Of a stretch of 43,961 nucleotides of DNA, positions 18,184-27,557 are shown one piece after another. The notes below the pieces were generated by a model, which saw only the letters and a list, made by a program, of their open reading frames with translations, made no database searches and had not been told where the DNA came from. A program made the translations under genes and the position numbers. Location: assembly GCA_019634695.1 (NCBI GenBank), contig JAHCAW010000035.1, positions 1 through 43,961 of the forward strand, read 5' to 3'. The first letter of the stretch is position 1, and the number at the start of each line of letters is the position of its first letter. The stretch is from Candidatus Sumerlaeia bacterium. GTDB lineage: Bacteria; Sumerlaeota; Sumerlaeia; SLMS01; JAHLLQ01.

Positions 18184-19482
18184 ATGTCCCGAAAGACTCT
18201 TCTCCAGATCGCCGCCGTGGCCCTGTGGGCAGCGCCTGTCGCCGCCCAGTTCGGCGATCCCTTTGCCGACCCGATGTCCGCGGATCCGTTCTCGACTGCG
18301 GACCCATTTGCAATCTCGGCAACCTCTCCGGCAGACCCGTTCGCCAGCGCTCCCGCTGATCCCTTCGCAAGTGCGCCGGCCGACCCATTCGCCAGCGCTC
18401 CGGCCGACCCCTTTGCCAGTGCTCCCGCCGATCCGTTCGCCAGCGCCCCGGCTGCCGATCCGTTCGGCACTGCCGTGGCCGTCCCGGCACCCTCCGCAGG
18501 ACCCGATCCCTTCGGTCCAGCTCCGGGAGCTGGTGCGTCCTTTGATCCTTTCGGCAGCACCATCACGCTCGATCTCAGTTCGGATTCGGTCAACCCCGAC
18601 GGTATCGACCAGTTGTGGGACTTCCGCTACGAGCGCCGGCTGACGTGGGATGGCCGTGAGGTGATCGTCCGCCGCCGACTCTCGCGCGAAGACGCCCGCG
18701 ACTACGACGAGCGTCGGCGGGAAGCCCTCGTTCAGATGGCCAGCCGCGGCGAGCTCCAGAACTACGACGGTGTCTCCGACATCCACTCGTGGTCCATCTG
18801 GGCGCTCTACGCCGAGCAACTCCAGATGTGGAGCGAGTATGTGGATGCCGTCGTCTTGGGCGGCAATCCCTCCAGCTCCGACCTCTACTCCCAGATCAAG
18901 TGGCCGGGAACGCCGGCGCAACCCGGTGCCGCGCCGGGGGCAGGGGGGCAGGGCGGAGGAGCCGGCGCGCAGTTTGCCGATGCCCGTCCCGAGAACCTCG
19001 TCGCTGCCAACCAGAACCGCAGCCTCGACAATCAGGTGGGCGACTTCAATCCGTTCGCGGGCGTCGGCGCAGGCATGGCCGGTGGCCCCGGCGGCAACTT
19101 CCGCCCCGATACGATCATCGATCAGATCGTCCCGCTGTTCCAGGAGAAGCGCGATGAGTTGCGCACGATGGAAGAGCGTCAGGAAGAGTTCATGCTCGCC
19201 TTCGAGGGACGCCTGCTCCAGCGCCAGACGCAGCGACTTGCCTACATCGATTGGCTGGACGATCGCCGCCAGATCGTCGAGGAGTTCGTCGAGGACTGGA
19301 ACCGGCGTTACAGCGGCGACGTCACTGTCATCGGCGGCGTGCGCTACGAACTCTATCGCCCCGGCAACGTTCCCCGCAACGTCCACAAGGACGCCACGGT
19401 CATCGTGACCGACCATCGCCTGACACCCTACGACATTCTGAACCCCGAGGACGGAACGCTCAAGGCGGCCTCTCGCAACTGA
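18184..19482 (+). CDS. Exported DPF-repeat protein of unknown function
   Basis: The 432-aa product has a signal peptide (MSRKTLLQIAAVALWAAPVAA-QFG). Residues ~22-130 are low-complexity with eleven DPF tripeptides, including five perfect tandem copies of ADPFASAP (residues 50-89). The rest is a mostly helical, charged domain: LWDFRYERRLTWDGREVIVRR, a Gly/Ala-rich linker at about 245-300, then a coiled-coil-like segment (QEKRDELRTMEERQEEFMLAFEGRLLQR). I know no family for it. The GAGGTGAGG ribosome binding site is close to the ATG. A hairpin terminator separates it from the next gene, a TPR protein, so the two are neighbours but perhaps not one transcript. The repeats may serve as docking motifs for a partner, which is inference. 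Confidence 0.8.
   Translation: MSRKTLLQIAAVALWAAPVAAQFGDPFADPMSADPFSTADPFAISATSPADPFASAPADPFASAPADPFASAPADPFASAPADPFASAPAADPFGTAVAVPAPSAGPDPFGPAPGAGASFDPFGSTITLDLSSDSVNPDGIDQLWDFRYERRLTWDGREVIVRRRLSREDARDYDERRREALVQMASRGELQNYDGVSDIHSWSIWALYAEQLQMWSEYVDAVVLGGNPSSSDLYSQIKWPGTPAQPGAAPGAGGQGGGAGAQFADARPENLVAANQNRSLDNQVGDFNPFAGVGAGMAGGPGGNFRPDTIIDQIVPLFQEKRDELRTMEERQEEFMLAFEGRLLQRQTQRLAYIDWLDDRRQIVEEFVEDWNRRYSGDVTVIGGVRYELYRPGNVPRNVHKDATVIVTDHRLTPYDILNPEDGTLKAASRN
18331..18450 (+). repeat. Five tandem 24-bp units encoding ADPFASAP
   Basis: The units start at 18331, 18355, 18379, 18403 and 18427. Each encodes ADPFASAP, yet each of the eight codons differs at its third base in at least one unit, and no first or second base differs. 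The array is therefore old enough to have drifted silently and is conserved at the peptide level. Confidence 0.95.
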
Positions 19483-19525
19483 GCGCACCGCTACCCGGCT
19501 CCACAGGATACAGACCAGTGAACCC

Positions 19526-19552
19526 AAGCCCTCCGCCCGATGCGGAGGGCTT
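19526..19552 (+). terminator. Intrinsic-terminator-like hairpin after the DPF-repeat gene
   Basis: An 11-bp perfect stem (AAGCCCTCCGC / GCGGAGGGCTT) closes the loop CCGAT, 43 bases past the stop at 19482. Only TTT follows, so termination may be partial, allowing read-through to the TPR gene at 19586. Confidence 0.7.
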
Positions 19553-19585
19553 TGAACATCCCGCGACCCCCGAGGAACACCCCCC

Positions 19586-21043
19586 GTGGCCCAGACCAAG
19601 AACAAGAACCGACGCTCCGCTTCCTCCTCCGCCGAGTCCCGCTGGCTGCTTCAGCCGTTGGCGGCTACCCTCGCCAATCATCTCGGCATTCACTTCCCGA
19701 TCCCTCAGCCCCGCCGCGAGACCGATCGCCTTCATCGCGGCGCCTTCTCCAACACCGAGCTGGCCAGTTGGATCGCCTCCTGGCTCGCAGAGAATCCCGG
19801 CGCGTCCAACGCCGAGCAACTCCGCGCGGCACGCACGCAACTGCTCGAGATGGAAGAAGCGACGAAGCTGATGGAGAATCAGAACTTCGCCGCGGCCCAA
19901 ACGCTGCTCGAGCGCTTCGTCCCGGCCCACCCGGAGTGTCAGGGAGGACGCCTCAACCTCGCCGACTGCTACAACGTGGCGGGGGAGGCCCAGAAGGCGA
20001 TCGAGACCCTGGATGCCGGCGGTGAGAAGGTCGCCACGCTCACCCGCGCCCTGCTCATCCGGTCGCGCGCCCTCGTGGCACTCAAGCGGCGCGATGAAGC
20101 CGCCGCACTGCTGCGACCCGCCTATGCCCGCAACCCCAAGAACACCGTCCTGCGCGACGAACTGGTCCGCATCGGCGAGCTCTTCCCCACGGGCGACGCC
20201 CAGGGACGCCACATCGATCGGCCCACCTTCCGCAAGCAACTGCAAGCCGCGGCGACCGAGCGTCTCGAGGCGGGCAATGCGACGGGTGTGCTTGTCGTCG
20301 TCCGCCAAGCCGTTCAGGTCGGTATGCTGGACGTTGCCTATGAGCTTCTGGATCGGCTCGACGCCCAAGACCCCAACAACGTCGCCGCGCAATCCGAGCG
20401 CGCACTGGCCCTCATGGAAGAAGCGCGCTTTGCCGACGCCGAGGCCCGCTACAAGGCCTTGGCCGAGGCCGGCCAGGAGGTCAGCCTCCAGCTTGGTGTT
20501 GCGGTGGGTCGCCAGGAGGGACGCCGGGACGAAGGGGCCGCCATGCTGCTGGGGCTTCTCGAAAAGGAACCGGACAACCTGCCCGTGGCCGAGAACTACG
20601 TCCTGCTCCACGAAGGCGACGAGGCTCGCCTCGAAGCCAGCCGCCGGCTGATCGAGAAGTTCCCCCAGTCCTGGGCGGCCCTCAAACTGCTCGGCGACAT
20701 GGACTTCCGCCTCGGCGACTTCGAGGACGCCCTGCTCAAGCATCGCAAGGCCTACGAGATCTCCCAGTCCGACGATGCCCTCACCATGCTGCTCCATGAC
20801 CTTGATCGCCTCGAGCGCGTCGAGGAAGCGGTCCAGGTGATCGGAACGCTTTCCAACCTGCCGGAGCGCTCGGGCACCGTGCGGTGGAACGCGGCGAACA
20901 TCTACCTGCGTTCCGGCCGGGTTCGTCCCGCCGTCCAGATTCTGGAGGGCATCATCCGGGACGTGCGCCTGCCGGCCCAGCTTCGGCAGGCTGCCACCCG
21001 TTTGCTCACCGACGTCCGCGCCAGTGTTCAGGGTCGCCGCTGA
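19586..21043 (+). CDS. Cytoplasmic TPR-repeat protein of unknown function
   Basis: The 485-aa protein has no signal peptide. From about residue 95 to the end it is a run of TPR-like helix pairs: NFAAAQTLLERFVPAHPE, EAQKAIETLDAG, RRDEAAALLRPAYARNPKN, MLDVAYELLDRLDAQDPNN, RFADAEARYKALAEAG, DFEDALLKHRKAYEIS, RVRPAVQILEGIIRD. The first 90 residues are basic and then helical (GIHFPIPQPRRETDRLHRG). TPRs bind partner proteins; the partner is unknown, though the DPF-repeat protein upstream is a candidate by position only. The start is a GTG at 19586 with GAGGAAC upstream. The following 174-base gap contains an imperfect long hairpin and an AT-rich patch near 21120-21145. Confidence 0.82.
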   Translation: MAQTKNKNRRSASSSAESRWLLQPLAATLANHLGIHFPIPQPRRETDRLHRGAFSNTELASWIASWLAENPGASNAEQLRAARTQLLEMEEATKLMENQNFAAAQTLLERFVPAHPECQGGRLNLADCYNVAGEAQKAIETLDAGGEKVATLTRALLIRSRALVALKRRDEAAALLRPAYARNPKNTVLRDELVRIGELFPTGDAQGRHIDRPTFRKQLQAAATERLEAGNATGVLVVVRQAVQVGMLDVAYELLDRLDAQDPNNVAAQSERALALMEEARFADAEARYKALAEAGQEVSLQLGVAVGRQEGRRDEGAAMLLGLLEKEPDNLPVAENYVLLHEGDEARLEASRRLIEKFPQSWAALKLLGDMDFRLGDFEDALLKHRKAYEISQSDDALTMLLHDLDRLERVEEAVQVIGTLSNLPERSGTVRWNAANIYLRSGRVRPAVQILEGIIRDVRLPAQLRQAATRLLTDVRASVQGRR

Positions 21044-21217
21044 AGTCAATGAACGAGAGCCCTTCAGGGGGCGACGGCCCTGCCGCCTCCGAGGGGCTCT
21101 GCCCCCGTCCAATCTACTTCGTTAAATCATCATTATTTACAAAACCGGTCAGGCAAGCCTTCATGCCCTCCCGAACGGGGTTGACGGTCTTCCCGGCCCT
21201 CCGCCACCCAGTCGCCC

Positions 21218-22159
21218 ATGGACGTCGCCCCGGCCATCGATGCCTTCGTCGAACACCTCCGCGTCGAACGCGGTCTGGCCGCCCACACCCAGAAGGCCTA
21301 CCGCAGCGACCTCGAGCACCTGTGGCGCTACCTGAGCCGCGACGGCAAGGAGCGCCTGCGCCTCGACGACCTCACGCCCCTCTACGTGAAGGACTTCATC
21401 GCCCACCTGCGCGACGACTGCCAGATGCGTCCGGCCAGCGTCGCCCGCGCCATGAGCAGCGTCCGCCGATTCTGCGACTATTGCGTCAAGCGCGAGTGGC
21501 TCGACGCCAGCCCGGCCACCGGGCTGCGCAACCCCCGCATGGCCCGCAAGCTGCCCGTCTACCTGGTCGATGATGAAATCCCGCGCCTTCTGCGCGACGG
21601 GCTCCCCGACGAAGAGACCGCCGAGCGCGACCGCGCCATGCTCGTGACCTTTCTGTTCACGGGCGTCCGACTGTCCGAACTGGTCGGTCTCGACGCCGGA
21701 CAAGTCGATCTCGGAGGCAATTGCCTGCGCATCTGGGGCAAAGGCTCCAAGGAACGCCTGGTCCCCATGCACGAGGTCGTGCGGTTGGCGCTGGCGCCGC
21801 TGGTATCGTCGCTCCCCCACGACGTACCCGTCTTTCGTCAACCGGACGGCAGTCGCATGACCGCCCGCATGGTTGGCTATGTCGTCGAGAAGGCGATTCG
21901 CCAGGCGGGGCTCAGCCAGCGCATCACGCCGCACAAGCTGCGCCACACGTTCGCCACCCAGCTCCTGCATCGCGGGGCGCGCTTGCTTGAAATCAAGGAA
22001 CTCTTGGGGCATTCCCGCCTTGCAACGACGAGCATCTACACGCACACTCACGTGGACCGCTTGCGCCGGGCGGTCGACGAGATCGATCTGGCGACCGGAA
22101 CGGCGCCCGGTGCCCCTGCTGCCTCCCGCCCAGGGCGCTCCTCCGGCGGGGTGACTTAA
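21218..22159 (+). CDS. xerC: Tyrosine recombinase XerC/XerD
   Basis: Xer recombinases resolve chromosome dimers at dif with FtsK. The 313-aa protein has the N-terminal SAM-like domain (FVEHLRVERGLAAHTQKAYRSDLEHLWRYL) and all catalytic residues: R151 (TGVRLSELV), K175 (GKGSKERLVP), H239 and R242 (HKLRHTFATQLL), H265 (LGHSRLATTSIYTH) and the nucleophile Y274. Size and motifs match housekeeping Xer rather than an integrase, but XerC and XerD cannot be separated without comparison. The C-terminal 20 residues are Pro/Ser-rich. No strong ribosome binding site precedes the ATG. No attachment site or mobile-element cargo is visible nearby. Confidence 0.9.
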   Translation: MDVAPAIDAFVEHLRVERGLAAHTQKAYRSDLEHLWRYLSRDGKERLRLDDLTPLYVKDFIAHLRDDCQMRPASVARAMSSVRRFCDYCVKREWLDASPATGLRNPRMARKLPVYLVDDEIPRLLRDGLPDEETAERDRAMLVTFLFTGVRLSELVGLDAGQVDLGGNCLRIWGKGSKERLVPMHEVVRLALAPLVSSLPHDVPVFRQPDGSRMTARMVGYVVEKAIRQAGLSQRITPHKLRHTFATQLLHRGARLLEIKELLGHSRLATTSIYTHTHVDRLRRAVDEIDLATGTAPGAPAASRPGRSSGGVT

Positions 22160-22169
22160 GGTTCCGACC

Positions 22170-22610
22170 ATGAAATTCTTCCTGCGGTTCTTTGCGATCG
22201 TCGCGGTTATCGTCGGTCTGATCATCGGCATCTATCACATCCTTGCCGCCGCGCCCGGCGCCAGCCGCCGGCTCGAGTCGGGCCTGTCGGCCACCTTCAC
22301 GGACAAGAATCGCCCGGCTCCGGCGGCCACTCCCCCGCCCGCGGCCACCCCCGTTGACTATGGTGCCGCCGCCCAGCAGGCCGCCTTCCGAGCCGGCGTG
22401 CAGCTCGTCTCCTTCGCCCCTCAAGGACAACAGTATCTCGCGGAGGTTAAGTGGACTGGATCCAATGCGGCGAAGGGCGGTGACTTTCTCGACGCCCTCA
22501 CCAATATGGGCCGACTCCGCGACTTCGATCAGGTGGGCGATGTTCAGATTTCGAAGGATAATCGCGGGGCGAATACCTACACGGCCAAGTTCAGGCTGAC
22601 GATGAGGTAA
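22170..22610 (+). CDS. Small membrane-anchored protein of unknown function
   Basis: The 146-aa protein has an N-terminal membrane helix (FFLRFFAIVAVIVGLIIGIYHIL) that could anchor it facing outward. It is followed by a Pro/Ala-rich linker (RPAPAATPPPAATPVDY) and a small alpha/beta domain ending with TYTAKFRLTMR. The pattern LVSFAPQGQQYLAEVKW...FLDALTNMGRLRDFDQV recalls the ferredoxin-like periplasmic domains of PilN/GspL-type proteins, but similarity is slight and no pilus gene is near. It starts 10 bases after the xerC stop, so co-transcription is likely. Confidence 0.7.
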   Translation: MKFFLRFFAIVAVIVGLIIGIYHILAAAPGASRRLESGLSATFTDKNRPAPAATPPPAATPVDYGAAAQQAAFRAGVQLVSFAPQGQQYLAEVKWTGSNAAKGGDFLDALTNMGRLRDFDQVGDVQISKDNRGANTYTAKFRLTMR

Positions 22611-22740
22611 GGCCATTTAAGATGCCTGAATTCATGGCTCGGCAGATCGACGAGCGGCGGGATATGCAACTTCCGCTGGCGCCGGCGTCGAACCTGTGGA
22701 GTGGTGGCTACGATCAACTCGGGGCGACAGGGAGAGAGCC

Positions 22741-23178
22741 ATGACGGCACTTCGCACAAGGGCCGGCCAAGAGGTCCAGATATCCGACTGGCACGGCGAC
22801 ACGCCGGAGACGCTGGAGCGTGTGCTCGCTGCGGATGTGGTGCTGGACGACCTCGAGGAAGCCGATGCCGATGTGGAGCCCGAGGCGTTCGCCGACGACG
22901 TGGCCAAGTACGTCGCGGAGACCTTCCGGGTGAAGCAGGCCCCGGCGGTTCGCTTCGAGACGAAGGGGCGGGTCGGCGACGTGGCCTACTGGGTCTTCTC
23001 GGCCGAGCCGATTGCGGGTGAGCCGGTGTTTGCGATGCTGGTCCGCAACGAGGCGATTTCTGAGCTGGTCTGCGTTTCGGCAGAGATGGAGTCGGGCGGG
23101 ACGCTGCGCCGTCTGACGGCCGCCCAAGCGGCGCTGTGGGACTTCTGTGTGACGGATTACCGTCGTCCGAACGCTTAG
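22741..23178 (+). CDS. Conserved-looking small cytoplasmic protein, unknown function
   Basis: The 145-aa acidic protein has no signal or membrane segment. It begins MTALRTRAGQEVQISDW, has a strongly acidic helix (DVVLDDLEEADADVEPEAF), then a beta-rich half (AVRFETKGRVGDVAYWVFSAEP, PVFAMLVRNEAISELVCVSAEM). I recognise no family. The ATG at 22741 follows GGGAGAGAG, which fixes the start over an in-frame ATG at 22696. The 130 bases before it hold no other gene that I can support. Confidence 0.65.
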   Translation: MTALRTRAGQEVQISDWHGDTPETLERVLAADVVLDDLEEADADVEPEAFADDVAKYVAETFRVKQAPAVRFETKGRVGDVAYWVFSAEPIAGEPVFAMLVRNEAISELVCVSAEMESGGTLRRLTAAQAALWDFCVTDYRRPNA

Positions 23179-23310
23179 GGGTTGCGTTCATTCGGGTTTG
23201 GGCGACCATGTGGTGCAGTCTTGCGACGTGGGGACCGGGTTGCCGGGGGGAGCGGTTGACGACTCGGGCGGGGGTTGCGCCCGAAGAACGGGCATCGGAA
23301 TCGAGCGACT

Positions 23311-25725
23311 ATGATCGATCTGGACGTCGGCGATGTCATCGCCGGGAAATATGAAATCAAGAAGGTGCTGGGCGCCGGTGGCATGGGGAAGGTGTACCGT
23401 GCCCGCCAGGTGGACTTGGGCCGCGACGTCGCACTCAAGGTCCCGAGCGAAGCCGTCTTGCAGTCGCCCGACATCATGGCCCGCTTCTCCCGCGAGGCCA
23501 AGACCGTCGCCAAGCTCATGCACGACAACATCGTGCAGGTGTACGAGTATTACCAGGACCCCGAGATGGCGTTCATCGCCATGGAGTTCGTCGAGGGCGA
23601 CGACCTGAAGAACACGGTCACCGCCTCCCCGCGCGACATGACGGTCGGCGACATGGCCACGATCCTCGAGCGGTCCTGCGAAGGCCTGGCGCACGCCCAC
23701 GAATATGGCATCGTCCACCGCGACATCAAGCCCCACAACATCATGGTGGCGCGCCTGCCCCGCGGCAAGTGGCGCGTCAAGGTCATGGACTTCGGTATCG
23801 CGCACGTGGCCGCCAACGCCCAGTTCACCGAGATGGACGGCGGCCAACTGACGCAGACCGGGCAGGCGCTCGGCACACCCAGCTACATGGCCCCCGAGCA
23901 GATTCGCGGCACCGGCGTCTCGCACCTGAGCGACATCTACAGCTTCGGCTGCGTGATCTACTTCTGCTTCACCCAGCAAACGGTCTTCACCGGCTCCGGC
24001 CTGACCGTTGCCGTGGCGCATCTCAACGAGCAGCCCCCATCGATCCGTTCGCTCATCCCGACGATCTCGCCGGAGTTCGACCATCTGATCCTGCGCTGCC
24101 TCGAGAAGGATCCGTCGAAGCGCCCGCAGGATGCCTCCGAGTTGGGTCAGGCCATCAGGCGCGCCCTCGAACCGATTCGCGACGTACCGATGGAGCAAAT
24201 CTGGCGCGAAACCCGTCAGGCCTCCAACGCCACGATTCCAATCATCGCCTCGCCCACGACGCCCAGCGCCGCAGGTGGCCCCAGCCATCGCTTCGAAGAG
24301 GTCAAGACCCAGGGCACGATGGGCCGCACTGGGCTGACCGATTCGGAACGCCAAGGTGCTGGCGAAGCCGCCACCATGGCCGGTGGTCCGATGGCCGAGG
24401 CCCCGAAGGCAGGAGCGCCGCAAGCAGGCGCCACGCTCGCCGGGGCGCCGCTGATCGAGGCGCCGCCCTCCTCGGCATCGGTCGCGTCCGCGATCCCGAC
24501 GAAGAAGAACATGGGCCTCGTAATCGGCGGCGTGGCTGCGGCCTGTCTCGTGGTTGGCGTCGGCGCCGTTGTGGCCATCAAGAGTCTTGGCGGCGGCGGT
24601 CAGACGAACGGGAACAACGGCGCGCAGCCGACGGCTCAACCGACGATGATCGTCGCAACAGCCACTCCCCCACCGACGGCAACGGAGAACGGCGGCGCGT
24701 CAACGCCGACACCCGAGGCCACCCAGGTCGCCATCGCCCGTACGCCGACGCCCACTCCCGAGGTGCGCGTCACCCCGCCGCCGACACCGACCGTGGCCCC
24801 CACGCCGGAGGAACCCGTCTACGAGCGCCAACTCAATGACTTGCAGTTCCGCCTGCGCGATGCGCGCGCCTTCACCGACCGGCTTGGGCATCTGCGCGAG
24901 ATCGCCAATCTTTGGACAGGTATCGATCAGGCCTTCGATCGACGGGTGGTTGAGGCGCACGATGCGGCTGCCGTCCAAACAGCCCGTACACCGGACCTTG
25001 TCAACGCACCCTCCGGGGCCTTCACGATGGGCAACGACGAGGGCGAGGCCGATGAACGGCCTTCCCGCAATGTCCTCCTGAGTCCCTTCCAGATCGGCCG
25101 TTATGAGGTCACCGCACTCGAGTTCTCCGCCTTCCTCAACCAGAACACGTCACGCGCCAAGGAACTCTACGAGGTCACCGAAGCAACCAACATCGAGTTC
25201 CACGATGGCATGCAGCGCTACATGCCGCGCGAGCGCCGTCACTTCCACCCGGCGAACAACGTCACGTGGACGGCGGCGAACGAGTACGCCAAGTGGCTGT
25301 CGGAGCAGACGGGCAAACCCTTCCGCCTGCCGACCGAGGCCGAGTGGGAAAGCGCGGCCCGCGGAGGATTCACCGCCTTGCCGTTCCCTTGGGGCCGCGA
25401 CACCCCTTCGGCACAGCACGCCCACTACCAGCAGACCCGCGGAACGATCGAGATCAACCTGATGACGCAGGGGCGCTCGAGCACAGGCTCGTTCCACATG
25501 GCGGGCAACGTGGCCGAGTGGTGCCTGGACTGGTATGCCGAGGACTACTACGCGACCGGCGAGCGCCGCGATCCAAAGGGCCCGGCATCGGGCGAGCGCA
25601 AGGTTCTGCGCGGCGGCAGTTATCTTTCGTACACGCCGCGCGAGATTTCCACCACCCGGCGCGAGGCGCTCGAACCGGATCGCGCGCGACGCGACGTCGG
25701 CTTCCGTCTGGTGCTGGCAGAGTAG
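23311..25725 (+). CDS. Transmembrane Ser/Thr protein kinase with C-terminal FGE-sulfatase (SUMF1-like) domain
   Basis: The 804-aa receptor-like protein has an intact Hanks-type kinase at about 14-285: G-loop GAGGMGKVY (21-29), ATP lysine K43 (VALK), HRDIKPHN (136-143), D160-F-G, and GTPSYMAPE (188-196). An Ala/Pro-rich juxtamembrane part leads to one membrane helix at about 401-424 (MGLVIGGVAAACLVVGVGAVV), then a Thr/Pro-rich stalk. Residues ~562-804 are a formylglycine-generating-enzyme-like domain (PSGAFTMGNDEGEADERP, FRLPTEAEWESAARGG, GNVAEWCLDWY, ARRDVGFRLV). Such domains fused to kinases usually sense ligands or glycans rather than modify sulfatases. The ATG at 23311 is chosen by kinase homology. 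The lipoprotein gene downstream begins 55 bases later and is its likely partner. Confidence 0.93.
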   Translation: MIDLDVGDVIAGKYEIKKVLGAGGMGKVYRARQVDLGRDVALKVPSEAVLQSPDIMARFSREAKTVAKLMHDNIVQVYEYYQDPEMAFIAMEFVEGDDLKNTVTASPRDMTVGDMATILERSCEGLAHAHEYGIVHRDIKPHNIMVARLPRGKWRVKVMDFGIAHVAANAQFTEMDGGQLTQTGQALGTPSYMAPEQIRGTGVSHLSDIYSFGCVIYFCFTQQTVFTGSGLTVAVAHLNEQPPSIRSLIPTISPEFDHLILRCLEKDPSKRPQDASELGQAIRRALEPIRDVPMEQIWRETRQASNATIPIIASPTTPSAAGGPSHRFEEVKTQGTMGRTGLTDSERQGAGEAATMAGGPMAEAPKAGAPQAGATLAGAPLIEAPPSSASVASAIPTKKNMGLVIGGVAAACLVVGVGAVVAIKSLGGGGQTNGNNGAQPTAQPTMIVATATPPPTATENGGASTPTPEATQVAIARTPTPTPEVRVTPPPTPTVAPTPEEPVYERQLNDLQFRLRDARAFTDRLGHLREIANLWTGIDQAFDRRVVEAHDAAAVQTARTPDLVNAPSGAFTMGNDEGEADERPSRNVLLSPFQIGRYEVTALEFSAFLNQNTSRAKELYEVTEATNIEFHDGMQRYMPRERRHFHPANNVTWTAANEYAKWLSEQTGKPFRLPTEAEWESAARGGFTALPFPWGRDTPSAQHAHYQQTRGTIEINLMTQGRSSTGSFHMAGNVAEWCLDWYAEDYYATGERRDPKGPASGERKVLRGGSYLSYTPREISTTRREALEPDRARRDVGFRLVLAE

Positions 25726-25780
25726 AATCGAAGCGAAACACCGGCGCCCGCATGCGCCGACATCACGGAGCGAGGCATCC

Positions 25781-27520
25781 ATGAAGACCACCACGCACTT
25801 CCTCCTGCTGGCTCTGCTGACACTGGTCGGAATCGGCTGCGGCAGCAAGGGCTCGTACCGGCCGCTGGAGGCCACCGCGCAGTATCCCACGATTCCCGCC
25901 CGTGTGATCGTCACCGACTTCCGCGACGAGCGCGAATCGGTGCGCACGGCCGCCGCCATTTCGAAGGTCCCGCCGCTGACCTTCAGCCGCCGCTTCGAGT
26001 TCAGCCACCCGGACAACGTCTACTCGGGCAGCATCGACCCGGTGCCGACGCTGATGGCCAAGAGCTTGGCCCGCTCGCTGGCCGACGGCCGCCAGTTCGA
26101 GGAAGTCACCTACATCTCCCGCGACGAACTCCCCCCCAAGGGCGACCATGACCTGTTGATCACCGGCCGCGTCCGTAACTCGCGCATGACCGGGCGCGCC
26201 TACTTCTATTCCCTCGTCTTCCCGCTGGGCGTTCAGTTCTCCGACGTCCTGTGGTACATCGGCTTCCCGAAGATGACCCGGCGCTACAACTTCGACGTCA
26301 GCATCGAGATGCTCGACTACTACCGGGACACCCCCATAGCAGCGCCGATCGAGGCCAGTCAGGTGACGTCGAAGAAGACCTTCCTGCACTACGCGCCGGA
26401 GAACAAGCTCGACGACCTGAAGGTGAAGGTGACAGACGTGTGGAACGACGTCGTCGAGGCAATGCGGCGCGACGTGCCCACGGGACAGGACGCGCAGTAC
26501 TGGGCAAGCCTTCGCACGACGGGTCAGTCGTATCTGGCCTCGCTCGCGCTTGAAGCCGAGCGCATGCGGCTCGGCACTCCCCCGGTCTTCCAGTTCCTGT
26601 CGCCATCCGAAGGTTCGATGCATCGCACGCCGACGGTGACGGTGCGCTGGTCCGCCGCGATTCCCAACGGCCTGCGCGCGATCGACTTCGAAGCCAATGG
26701 CGAGGCGCTGGCCACCGGCGTGCGCTCCACCGACATGATGGAGGAGTCCACCGCCCGCCGCGACATCCCGGCCCGGGACGTCGAGGTGAAGCTCAACATG
26801 GGAAGCAACCGCCTCTTCGCCCAACTCGTCGACTTCCGCGGCAACGTGACGAAGGCCGAGTTGCAACTGGACCGCCTCCCCCGCCTCCTGAATCCGCAGG
26901 CGCGCCATGCGTTGCTCGTCGGTTCCGGCCCGGCCGAGGCGGGCGCCACCGTCGAGCAACTCCGCACGGCGCTCACGGATCCCTTCGCGGGCCAGTTCTC
27001 CGCCAACGCCGTCAAGATCTTCACCCCCGCCTCGCTCGACCGCGCGGCACTCGAAGAGGCGGTTGTCAACACCGCCCTGTCGGCGCGCGCCGGCGAACTT
27101 CTGGTGCTCTACATTGCCGCCCGCGGCGATGCCGCCACCATGACCTTCGGCAACGGCATCCCACTGCGGGAGTTCGCGACGATGCTCCAACGCTCCGTCG
27201 CCACGACGGAAGTCGTGCTGCTGTTCGACATCGACTGGGATCGGACGGTGGATGGCTCGCGCGTGCTCGCGTCGCTGGGCGACCTGCCGCCGCGTTGGGC
27301 GATCGGCGTTTCGAGCGGCACGCCCGCACCGGCCGCGCGTCGGGACGGGCGGCTGGCCTACGGTGACGCGATCGCCGCCAGCATGCGGCGCGGAACCGGA
27401 CGCCTGACCCTTCGGGGTATGCTCGATGCCGCGGCTCGCGAGGTTGGCGCTCTGGGCACCGTGCGCGCCGACAGCACGGGCAGCTTCGACACCGCCATCA
27501 CGATGGCCGAGTTCGAGTAG
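25781..27520 (+). CDS. Lipoprotein with C-terminal caspase-like domain lacking catalytic residues
   Basis: The 579-aa protein is a lipoprotein ([14 protein letters not shown], lipobox GIGC). Residues ~25-240 include a beta-rich domain ([42 protein letters not shown]) like envelope lipoproteins, and ~265-365 an Ig-like domain ([24 protein letters not shown]). From about 370 it follows the caspase-fold order: HALLVG strand, [10 protein letters not shown] helix, [11 protein letters not shown] where SGHG is expected (A446-G449), [20 protein letters not shown] where DACHSG is expected (D483-R487), then WAIGVSSG and [11 protein letters not shown]. The catalytic His and Cys are absent, so it should not be a protease. 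It follows the kinase gene by 55 bases and has GGAGCGAGG before its ATG. Confidence 0.78.
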   Translation: MKTTTHFLLLALLTLVGIGCGSKGSYRPLEATAQYPTIPARVIVTDFRDERESVRTAAAISKVPPLTFSRRFEFSHPDNVYSGSIDPVPTLMAKSLARSLADGRQFEEVTYISRDELPPKGDHDLLITGRVRNSRMTGRAYFYSLVFPLGVQFSDVLWYIGFPKMTRRYNFDVSIEMLDYYRDTPIAAPIEASQVTSKKTFLHYAPENKLDDLKVKVTDVWNDVVEAMRRDVPTGQDAQYWASLRTTGQSYLASLALEAERMRLGTPPVFQFLSPSEGSMHRTPTVTVRWSAAIPNGLRAIDFEANGEALATGVRSTDMMEESTARRDIPARDVEVKLNMGSNRLFAQLVDFRGNVTKAELQLDRLPRLLNPQARHALLVGSGPAEAGATVEQLRTALTDPFAGQFSANAVKIFTPASLDRAALEEAVVNTALSARAGELLVLYIAARGDAATMTFGNGIPLREFATMLQRSVATTEVVLLFDIDWDRTVDGSRVLASLGDLPPRWAIGVSSGTPAPAARRDGRLAYGDAIAASMRRGTGRLTLRGMLDAAAREVGALGTVRADSTGSFDTAITMAEFE

Positions 27521-27557
27521 ACTCGCACTCTTCAACCCGACACAGGGAGTCGCCACC

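Noticed and set aside
18331..18450. Possible CRISPR-like array
   Set aside because: The 24-bp units are directly adjacent without spacers and encode a conserved peptide in frame.
17938..19605. In-frame upstream extension of the GT2-methyltransferase gene
   Set aside because: It is antisense to the DPF-repeat gene, and the GT2 domain starts just after the ATG at 17937.
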